Made by a program: the position numbers and the translations under genes. DNA of 64,000 nt from Peltaster fructicola (lineage: Eukaryota; Ascomycota; Dothideomycetes). How positions within the stretch are numbered: position 1 is the first letter of the stretch; every line of letters begins with the position of its first letter. The DNA lies in NCBI GenBank assembly GCA_001592805.2, contig CP051139.1:3596001-3660000 (forward strand), written 5' to 3'. Under the pieces are notes generated by a model. That model searched no databases. It had not been told where the DNA came from and saw only the letters and a list, made by a program, of their open reading frames with translations. Below are positions 55,581-64,000 of this stretch, one piece after another.

Positions 55581-57076
55581 ATACTGTCACACCAAATAGG
55601 GATTCAACATCGTCTGGTCCATGCCATCGATGCAGACAAGATCTCATCCATCTCATCACCATGCTGTCCCTGCCGACAATATCACAGGACCCTCGAACAC
55701 ATGCTGACGCTGTAGCTGTGAGAGCACCTTCGACATCCTCAAACCTCTGCAGATTGTGTCAGTAGGCACGGTCTCTTCCAGAACCTTGCTGCTGCCATAC
55801 ACTGAGCCTTGTCCTCAAGGACCTCGCTGCCGCCGCAAAACCGACCATGATGCTATGGACATCTAAATCATATGCTGCTTGGCGTCGTGCTCAGGCCTGT
55901 CGTTGTCACAGCAGTCTGGCTGCAGTCACTCAAAATGCTATCCCAGGTAGGCTCGCTGTTGCCATCAACTGACGCTGCTTGCAGTCTACCGCTACCACTA
56001 CTGCCATCGTCATCAACTGACGCTGCCTGTACTGCATCACCACTGCTGCCACCGCCGCTTGATCAGTCCTCAGGCCACCAACTAAAGAGCATTTCTGAAC
56101 ATCCACAGCAACCCAACAGTATTTATCGAGGATGTCATGAGTATACCTCAGCTATCATCATTCCACTACTGCCACTGTCGCTGATGTCCGTCCTGGCAGC
56201 GTGGTCAAGCTCATCGGCCTCACTCTGCTGCCATCAGCTCTTCGCCATTCTCTTGTCTTTCAACGGATGCTGCTGGCCGTCTCTACTAACACGGGTCTTG
56301 TCAACACTGTCGGTCCTACAATACCATTGCCATTGCAGGTACTGACTGATCTGTCCAGTAGCCTGCTGATATCACTAGCAAGGCCACCTCAGCCATTGTA
56401 CCTGCTGCGATCATCACTGTCGCCACAGACAGCCTCCACCAACCCAGGTCTACAGTCCTACTTCTCGCACAGCCTGCACAGCCTGCACCGCCTAAAAGCT
56501 CTTGTGCTCCCTAACAACATCACACTCAGTGGTCTGCCTGTCAACCCTGATCACCACTTCACGCCTCCTACGATCTCCTTCCAATATCCAACATAACATC
56601 CATGCCTCCAGATCGCCCTGCTGTCCACGAAGCACCTGTCGCAAGGCCAATGCCGCCAAGCAAGCCTGATATATGCGCCAGCTGATCCAGACTGCTCTAC
56701 CAACTTCCAAACACCCCATACAGCCCTAGATCTGGGAGAGAGCATGCCTATCCCAGCAGCGTTGGTGTGGGCACCCTCGGCGCTGGTCAGCTAATCCACT
56801 GACCTTCACATCATCCCCAGATGGCCTCGCTGCGCTTCACAGCTCCTCCGCTCCTCCGCTCCTCCGGCAGCTTCCTGACACCGCTGATGGCTCGATATAT
56901 CCATCAACACTCCCTTGGCATCGCTCGCTAATCCACCAGACCTCCCACATACCGCGGACGATCTCATGCTGCCACCACCCTTCCAGCACCGCTCCAAGCC
57001 ATCACCGCCAGCGTCCAGACATCGCGGATGGCTCCGTATCTGCGCTAAAGCTCGCTACCTCTCATATCTCTCTGCA

Positions 57077-57232
57077 GCAGCCCAAATCGCTTCAGCAGCT
57101 CCAGCACACCGTCGAGCAGCCCATGTCTCTCCAGCAGCTCCAGCACACCGTCGAGCCGCCCATATCTTCCCAGCAGCTCCATCGAACCGCCCAACAGCCC
57201 ATATCATTGCCAAACGTCTGGCAAGGCCAGCA
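57077..57232. repeat. 39-bp tandem array, about four units
   Basis: Repeats of CAGCAGCTCCAGCACACCGT with CGAGCAGCCCATGTCTCT between, at a 39-bp spacing. Because 39 is a multiple of three it stays open in one frame and translates as repeats of AAPAHRRAAH, within a 319-codon frame that has no ATG at its start. Confidence 0.7.
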
Positions 57233-57930
57233 AGACCTGGATCATCGTTCCAAACGGCCGTGTGCACCTCCAGCGGCTTCCGGAGACCACCGATGGCTCC
57301 ATATCGTCACCAGGGCGTGCCTAGAAGGCTCTATGCCTCTGTCAGACCTATTCCAAGCACCACCGAGAGCTCTACATCGCCGTCACATCACACAAAGGCG
57401 TCTAGCACCTCCTCTACCTCCTCCACCTCTTCCACCGCCGCCCTAGACACCAGCGAAGGCCCTCGAACAATCTACCACTGCTTCCAAGCACCACAGCTGC
57501 TGCTATACATCTCATCACCTCTTCTGAGCACCAGAAACACCTGTACACCTCAATCACCGCCCGAGAACGCCACAAACGCCTCTGCATCTTTGCTGGCTCT
57601 TCCAGAGGACACGGAGGCTCCGTATAAGCCATACCTCTTGGCATGCTCAGCATCTCTCCATCGCTTCACCACAGATTCCAGACACCACTGCCGGCCCTCC
57701 GGCGTCCGTCAAGAACATCCTATACCTCCCTGGCGCTTGTTGCTTCCATATCATCAGCGCATTTTGCTCCTCGCCCACAGCGTCCAGGGCTCAGGTATGC
57801 TGCTCCATATCCACCACAGCATGCTGGACAGCTGGAGCAACAACAGAACTTGGCTGAAACTCCGTCTTGGCTAAGCTGTTCCTCCTAGGGTCTCTAGATG
57901 TGCTTCTCTGCTGCACCAAAGCCCCTGCCA

Positions 57931-58260
57931 AGCGTCTGTAGCTCTGCATCTGCCCCGGGATGCCCGCAAAGGTGTCTGTAGCCTCCCATCTGCCCTGGGT
58001 CGCTCACAACGGTGTTTGCAGCTGCTTATCTGCCCCAGGACACCCACAACGGCGTCTGTAGCTATGTATCTACGCCAAAACGCCCGCAGTGGTGTCCTGG
58101 CCTGCCCATCTAGTTCGGAATGCCCACAAACGTGTCTGTAGCTGGCTATCGGCGCCGGGAAGCCCACAAACGTGTCTGTAGCTTCACATGTGTGCCCAAA
58201 AGGCCTGCAGAGGCCTGTATACCTCCCATTTGCCCCCAAACGTTCATATATCTGTACCTG
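57931..58260. repeat. 40-bp tandem array, eight units
   Basis: The word GGTGTCTGTAGC or a variant begins at 57,931, 57,971, 58,011, 58,051, 58,091, 58,131, 58,171 and 58,211: a fixed 40-bp spacing with no indels, although the units are substantially diverged. A second conserved part is ATCTGCCCCGGGA, then CCCACAA. Unit length is not a multiple of three. Confidence 0.88.
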
Positions 58261-59640
58261 CTCGAAAAAAAGCCTGCAAAACGCCCTGTGCGTTCTTCTA
58301 GAGCTCTACGCCTGTCCCTGCGTGTTCTCACAGGGATCTATCGTCTTCCACGTGCTTCAGTCGCCTTCTCATACCTGTCTGTGTGCGTCTATCGCAAGTT
58401 CTGTGGCCAGAGTCGCACAGCACAGCCCTCGAAGTGCCAGGAGACCCAGAAAGGTGTTCTAGAGCGATCTCTTGCAAGTTGAGGACCTGAGCATGAAGCT
58501 GTGCGCACCTAGGCGAAGGACATGCTGCTATCTTTTGCTGTGAGCATGGCAGGGCCTTACCAACGCTTCAGGGAGGGTAAAAAAGCGTGTGAATGCTAGT
58601 TTCGAGCTTAGATAGTCCAAATTCGCAGAGATGCGGGCGCAACGCCAATCGGCTCTGCGCTGGCTTGCTGTAGAGCCCCAGGCCAGCGCCCGCTTACCTG
58701 CGCCCAGCTTCTGTCTAGATTTGCACGAATCATGCCTGTGCAGTGCTCAAAACTGCGAATTTCGCCCCCAGACCCTTGTACCTGGTCTTTCCGACGCTCC
58801 GACAGCTTGCAGACGAATTTGTAGAGCCTTTTGAACACTTTTCATCGACAGGGCTGGACGAGATCTCAGATACATGCACTTAGCCACGCTGCACACCTCA
58901 TCTAGATGCTGTAGAACTCCAAACCCAGAGATTCCTCTTCGAAGTCGATGTGCTGAGAAATACGCAGGCGTGATGATATGAACGCGCAAGAGAACAACTC
59001 AGAATCGCTCAGAAATGCTAGATCCAGCTCTGGATGGACTGGAGAGCGGTGTTATGGGCATCAGGAGCAGCACACAGGACTATGAGCATGCTACACCTTG
59101 CTTGGCAGCGCACAGACGATATACCGCAGCATGGGAGCAGCACTCCAGTGGAAAAGCGCACACAGACTGAAGGGAGGTGCACGGGCGCACGGAAAGATCG
59201 GAAGAACAACAAAACAGCATTTCCGTGCTGTGGAAGGTGGTAGAGCAGCAAATAGCTGTGCTCTTGCGAAGATTTGTGAGATCTTGGCTTCGGAGAAGAC
59301 CCAGGAGCACACACAGCTTGTGCTGATGAGATAGGAGACTGGGATTGCGATGCAGACCAGCGCTGGTGGAAAAGAGGAGCTGTGAAAGAGTCCTGGAGGT
59401 CTAGGTGATTGTGCAGCACTGTAGGGCCTGCCTGCTTGCTCGGCTGATCTCTTACACCTCAATCCTTGTGCACAGACGATATACCATCGACGAGGTGCTG
59501 TCCTGCTGCTTTTCGCTCGTTCCACCCCTTGTCCTTTCTTCTTGGCTGCCCAGAGTTGTACGCCATCGACTAGGTTGCGCTCTGTACTGCTGCTGTGCTT
59601 CTGCTATACGTAGAGGCTGTCCTGGTGGACAGGAGAGCCT
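58261..59640. other. Non-repetitive core between C-rich and G-rich repeat halves
   Basis: About 1.4 kb with no clear tandem period and no recognised gene. A 16-base word, GCACAGACGATATACC, occurs twice in direct orientation, near 59,110 and near 59,470. Small frames on both strands are not convincing. Confidence 0.45.
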
Positions 59641-59699
59641 GCAAAGGTGGTGGTGATTGTAGCAAAATATGCGCCTGACCAATGAGCGGTCAGCGGGGG

Positions 59700-60300
59700 T
59701 TCAGAGAAGAGCGCGGTGAAGCGGTGGAGGGAAGGCAGAAAGAACAGCGGTGGGCGGTGAGCTGAGCACAGCAACGATGACGACGGCGATGCCGGCAAGG
59801 ATTGCATGATGGAGACCACGAGGATGGCGGTGATGAGCTCCTGAAGGCTGCGGAGAGGTCGCCAAGGAGACCGTGATGACGGCGGCATCGAGCTTCTGCA
59901 GCTGCGGAGATGTCGGCGACAACAGCAGTGGTAAGGCTGGCATGGAGCGCTGAAGACTGCGAGATATTAGCGAGGGTATCGGTGATGAGATTGGCATGGA
60001 GGTCTGAAAGTGTGGAATGATAGCGAGGAGGGCAGAGATTAGCTCCTGAAGCACCAAGGATGACGGCGAGGACACCAGCGATGAGGGCAGAGATAAACTC
60101 CTGAGGCTGCAAGGATGACGGCGAGGACACCAGCAATGAGGACGGCGTTGAGCTCTGAAGGCTGCGAGGATATCAGCGCGGATGCCAGCGAGAACACCAG
60201 CAACGAGATCGGCATCGAGCTCTGAAGACTGCGAGGATGCCATCAAGACCGAGAACACCAGCGACGAGGTCCGTGTCGAGCTTCTAAGACTGCGAGGATC
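59700..60300. repeat. Diverged G-rich repeat block
   Basis: Irregular repeats built from GGATGACGGCGAGGACACCAG, GCGATGAGG and CTGAAGACTGCGAGGAT. The units are older relatives of the 67-bp array that follows, with variable length. Confidence 0.6.
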
Positions 60301-60510
60301 TCAGCGAGAACATCAGTGATGTGGTCGGCATTGAGGTCAGCACTGACGGTCGAAGGCTGCCAGGATGTCAGCGAGAACACCAGTAATGTGGTCGGCATTG
60401 AGGTCAGCACTGACGGTCGAAGGCTGCCAGGATGTCAGCGAGAACACCAGTAATGTGGTCGGCGTTGAGGTCAGCACTGACGCTTGGAGGCTGCCAGGAT
60501 ATCAGCGAGG
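60301..60510. repeat. 67-bp tandem array, three near-identical units
   Basis: The word TCAGCGAGAACA or variant begins at 60,301, 60,368, 60,435 and 60,502, exactly 67 bp apart. Units two and three differ by only a few bases (TAATGTGGTCGGCATTGAGG, then TCAGCACTGACGGTCGAAGG), so this block is much younger than its neighbours. Confidence 0.9.
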
Positions 60511-60629
60511 CCTTCAATGATGCAGACAGCGATGAGGACTGAAAGAATGCCAGGAAAGATGCTCGCAGTGATGCTGAGGCTCGATGAAGATGATGGGAGG
60601 ATAGCCATGATACCCCGTTGATGAAGACG

Positions 60630-60800
60630 GCGAGGATGCCAGCGATGTAGGCAGTGATCAGGACAGCGAGCGAAGATGCTGATGATGTGGACAGCGATGA
60701 GGATGGCGAGGATACCAGCGATGTAGGCAATGATCGAGAAGGCGAGCGATGATGCTGGTGATGTGGACAGCGATGAGGAAGGGATGCCAGCAATGTGGGC
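60630..60800. repeat. 76-bp repeat, about two units
   Basis: AGCGATGTAGGCA at 60,641 recurs at 60,717, and GATGCTGATGATGTGGACAG near 60,676 recurs as GATGCTGGTGATGTGGACAG at 60,751, a spacing of about 75-76 bp. Confidence 0.75.
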
Positions 60801-60947
60801 AGCAATGAGGACAGCGCGCAGGGCAGCCGGTGGTGTAGACAGCCATGAGAAAAACGAGGATGCCAGGAAAGAGGCCTGTAGAGATGCTGACCAGCGAGCA
60901 TGCCAGTGGTATGAATAGCGTTGTAGACAGCGAGGAGGCCTTGAGTT

Positions 60948-61233
60948 AGGCAGTAATCAAGACAGTGAGTATGCTGGTACTTAGGTAGTGACCTAGACAG
61001 CAAGATTGCGAACGAACTAGGCAGTGATCAGGACAGCGAAGTTGCCAGTGAGTTAGGCAGTGACCAGGACAGTAATGATGCGGATGGGTAGGCGGTGACC
61101 AGCACGGCGAGGTTGCTGATGAAGCAGACGGTAACCAGGGCGGCGAAGATGCTGATGGAGCAGTCTATGGCCAGGGTAGCAAGAATGCTGCTGAAGCAGA
61201 TGGTGATCAGGACCGCAAGGATGTCAACGCGGC
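60948..61233. repeat. 36-bp tandem array, eight units
   Basis: AGGCAGTGA-like words start at 60,948, 60,983, 61,019, 61,055, 61,090, 61,126, 61,162 and 61,198, spaced 35-36 bp. The last three units share GCTGATGAAGCAG at 61,115, 61,151 and 61,187. Confidence 0.85.
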
Positions 61234-61524
61234 TACCATGAGCAACAGCATTGATACCAGCAAGTCCTTCAGCAAGGCTACCAGAAATCGGACAATGAGG
61301 ATGCCATGGACAGTACTTTCGATGAAATGGGAAGCGATGTTATGCAGTGATGAGCATAAGAGTGTCGCCTCAGTGCGAAGTTCGGTCTGGGATGGAACTG
61401 GAAATGTCCAGGACGAGGCCCAACATATGCGCAAAATCTGGCGTGTGGGTCGCTGAGATGGGCACTAAGCATCCGGTCGACGAAGATGATGGTCGGTCCA
61501 CGTGAACGCCAGCCGTGAGAAATG

Positions 61525-61835
61525 GTGATCTGTTGACAAGAATGCCGGCATCAAGGATAGTGATCTGTGGGCACAAAGATCGACAACAAGGATTGTAATC
61601 TGTTGACAAGAACGCCAGAACCAAGAAAGGATGCGTCAGACGAGCGTGGTCACGAGGACGTCTGCAGCAGAGGTAGTGATCTCACGGTTAGAGCATCAAT
61701 GTCGAGGACGCTGGAAGTAAGGGTAGTGACCTCTCAACGAAGGAGCCGATAGCAAGGACAGTGCTATGTCGATGAGAAGGTCGAACAGTAAAGATGGTGA
61801 TTCAATGCTGAGAATCGATAGCAAGGAGGGGATCA
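61525..61835. repeat. 35-bp-based repeat block
   Basis: GTGATCTGTTGACAAGAA starts at 61,525, with related units at 61,560 and 61,595, exactly 35 bp apart. Later units at about 61,676, 61,726, 61,761 and 61,797 are more diverged and interrupted by longer spacings (46-50 bp). Confidence 0.75.
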
Positions 61836-62689
61836 GTCGAGGAGGCTGTCGGTAGCGAGGGTGATGATCAGTCCATGAGATCTGCAGTATATCAAGCCAG
61901 AGCGCGATGGGCCATCCTTTGGTTGACAGCGGTAATAGCAGATCAATACTGAGCGAAGGTACTCATGGCTGAGCCTCTAGCAGTATGACAAGATTGATCG
62001 GCGGCAATGTGATGCTCTAGGGCACTGTGCGTCACTCGGCGAGTTGAGCAGCTACCTGGAGATTGTTCAGCAATTGAAGATGATGGCAAGAGTTGATCGA
62101 GAGCTTGATCGAGAACCAAGAAACTCGAGAGCCAGGGCACGTGAGACGACATCCAGCGCTATGCCCAGGGCATCGACTCAACAGCACATAAGACAACAAC
62201 CCGATGCTGTCATCGCTGCTCGGCAGCTCATGTGAAGGCATCCAGGGTATGCGATGCAACAAGCCAGCACCGTCCCTAGGGCGTCAACCCGACAGCAGGT
62301 AAGACAACTCAGTGCTGTTTCAACGACGTCAGCACAGTTTGCGGCAAGCCATAGTGAGTACTTGTGCAGGACCAGCGATACTGAGATGCTTTGACCAACG
62401 AGGACGAGAGCAGAGGACGACACCATCGATATGGGCGTTAACAGTGATGATAGCTCGCCCATCAGTTGTAGCAGGCTTGTCTTCCATCTCCCAGAGTGGC
62501 CGCAAGTATGCACTGTCGAGTGACGCCTGCTATCAGGCACAGCAGCGTTGGAGACTGCACTTCTAGGCGAATGCAAGCTGTGGTCGAGGCGGACATCACT
62601 GGAGACGAGCCGAGCCGAGCCAGTCGTAGCTACCACTGCAATCTTTTCATTATTGAGACTGGGCCTGAGTTGAGTGTAGATCCAAGTTG

Positions 62690-62880
62690 AAGAAGTGGCC
62701 AGCAGCAGTGCCCAAGAGTACAGCATGCCGGCCCTGGGTTGAGAGTACAGATCCAGGACGAAGAAGTGGTCAGCAATAGTGCTCTAGAGCACAGCATGCC
62801 GGGGCTGGTCTGAGGGTATAGTTCGAGGATCAAGAAGTGGTCAGCGACAGTGCACCTGTGCACAGCATGCGAGTTGAGAG
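62690..62880. repeat. 71-bp tandem array, three units
   Basis: AAGAAGTGGTCAGC or variant starts at 62,690, 62,761 and 62,832, exactly 71 bp apart; each unit also has CACAGCATGC about 40 bases later. Confidence 0.88.
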
Positions 62881-63324
62881 TTGAGAAGGAATCCTTGTCG
62901 ATATAACCTGTCCTCATGCACATGCAACAGGCGTGTCCCTACCCTGCATCCAAGCAGGCTGAAGGATGTCAAACCTCAGCTGAGCATGGGGTTGGGAGGA
63001 ATATATGCTGGGTGACTGCACAAAGCTTGAGCTGATCGATTGTCATGAGACAAGGATGATGTTCGAAGTGGAGGTGTTGGTCGAGTGCAGTCTTGAGGTC
63101 TCAGGGTTGCAGATGAGGTTGAACCAAGATCGCTGAAGTAATCGCAACAGGAGAGCAACGAGGATGCTATGGATGTATAGTAGGATGGTCGTGCAACGTG
63201 GCGATATGGACTGTAGACGTGAATGGCACATGGAGAGTGTCGTCTGGAATGATGATGCCAGCGCTGGCCACGTGAATTGCTGACAATGCTGGTGGTGATG
63301 CTGACTGTGCTACCTGCGGCGAAG

Positions 63325-63515
63325 GACGATCCTTGTTGTGTTAGCTAGCAGCGAGATGTGATCATTAGTATGCTCATCTATGCGACTGCGATGATCTTAC
63401 TGAATGTGAGAACTCAGGACGACCCTTGTGGTGCTAGCTAGCAGCGAAAATGTGATCGTCAGTATGCTCATCTGAGTGAATGCATTGACCTTTCTGAATG
63501 TGAGAACTCAGGGCA
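63325..63515. repeat. 93-bp tandem duplication
   Basis: GCTAGCAGCG at 63,344 and 63,437, and TGAATGTGAGAACTCAGG at 63,401 and 63,495, show two copies about 93-94 bp apart with moderate divergence. Confidence 0.85.
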
Positions 63516-63545
63516 ACTCGCAATAGACTTCAAGGCGCATTACGA

Positions 63546-64000
63546 TGCATCTATGTGCTCGTGTCTGACGGTACAGGGATGCTGTCGATGTAGTTGTGTC
63601 CAATGGATCACAGAAGATGCTGATCTATCCGTAGCAGATGATTCACAGACGATGTCGATGTACTCGTGTCCGATGCTGCAGAGACGATCTAGATGTACTC
63701 GTGTCAATGATGCACAAGATAACGTCCATGAACTTGTACCCGATGGCATAGCTACCATGTCGATGTGATCATGTCCGTTGATAACAAGACGACGCCGATG
63801 TATTCGTGTCCCATGATACACAGAGGAGGCTGTTGTATTCGTATCAGATGATACACAGACGACGTGCATGAGCTTGTGTTCGATCATACACAAGACAACG
63901 TCCATGAGCTTGTGTCGACGACACAGATACGATGTCGACGGGGTCGTGTGACGATCATAAGACGACATCCATACACTCGTATCAGATGATACACAGATGA
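63546..64000. repeat. 35-bp tandem array, thirteen units, running off the window
   Basis: The phase marker TACTCGTGTC or a variant occurs at 63,556, 63,591, 63,626, 63,661, 63,696, 63,731, 63,766, 63,801, 63,836, 63,871, 63,906, 63,941 and 63,976: thirteen steps of exactly 35 bp. Each unit also has GATGATACACAGACGACGTC or similar. The last unit is cut by the window edge, so the array continues. Confidence 0.92.

Noticed and set aside
56915-57874. 319-codon plus-strand open frame
   Set aside because: It begins at TTG, not ATG, is Ser/Pro/Ala-rich, and its openness is explained by a 39-bp repeat, whose length is a multiple of three. No domain is visible.
59095-59490. Pair of 16-base direct repeats as ends of a retroelement
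   Set aside because: The similarity does not extend beyond 16 bases, and no element genes lie between them.
59701-61003. Minus-strand frames of 148-199 codons
   Set aside because: They run through G-rich tandem repeats and translate as Ser/Leu/Pro-rich low complexity; chance openness is expected there.
63546-64000. Regular 35-bp array as a possible CRISPR array
   Set aside because: The units are contiguous with no unique spacers between conserved repeats, and the host is a eukaryote.
61000-64000. Possible telomere nearby
   Set aside because: No TTAGGG-type repeats were seen on either strand in the zone; a subtelomeric position remains only a guess.

Overview
The window looks like a nuclear segment of a filamentous ascomycete, most likely a dothideomycete. 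The signs are many short introns (about 44-60 nt, usually with a CTGAC- or CTAAC-like branch site before the acceptor), tightly packed genes on both strands, a Zn2Cys6 regulator, a fungal sterol acyltransferase, a GT90 (CAP10-like) glycosyltransferase, a TeaR-like prenylated protein and a Vam7 SNARE. All names come from reading motifs and translations; no database search was run.

Bases 1-52,412 are ordinary gene-dense euchromatin with about 27 protein genes. In order: Yippee-like protein; glycogenin; a DUF3074/START-like protein; a short unknown protein; biotin synthase; a Par32-like protein; sterol O-acyltransferase; a TBC RabGAP; Mediator subunit 10; a PXA-domain protein; a CENP-B-type DNA-binding protein; the DRG/Rbg1 GTPase; a complex I 15 kDa subunit; a degenerate RecA-fold protein; a GT90 glycosyltransferase; an alpha/beta hydrolase; a secreted Ser-rich protein; a Zn2Cys6 factor; a TeaR-like protein; ribosomal protein eS12; a Vid24/Gid4-domain protein; an unknown 353-residue protein; a small methyltransferase-like protein; a TPR-like protein; a threonine-aldolase-like PLP enzyme; Vam7; a triple-KH RNA-binding protein; and a kynurenine aminotransferase. 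They do not form one pathway. Several are housekeeping genes in convergent or divergent pairs. For most spliced genes the exon joins were fixed by requiring frame, GT-AG (or GC-AG) ends and a family-like protein across the junction.

Bases 52,413-64,000 are very different. No convincing gene is visible there. The stretch is built from many blocks of degenerate short tandem repeats with unit lengths near 34, 35, 36, 39, 40, 67, 71, 76 and 93 bp. The left part (about 54.4-58.4 kb) is C-rich on the plus strand and the right part (about 59.6-64 kb) is G-rich. A 16-base word of a left-hand unit reappears in inverted orientation on the right with one mismatch, so the two halves may be inverted relatives around about 59 kb. 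This repeat zone, still running at the window edge, is the most unusual thing here.

Other points worth a second look are a decayed tandem duplication of the end of VAM7 and its 3' flank, an 867-bp intron in the PXA gene where its neighbours have introns of about 50 nt, a RecA-fold protein without a Walker A motif, a GC-AG intron in glycogenin, and an eS12 gene whose first coding exon is only ATG.
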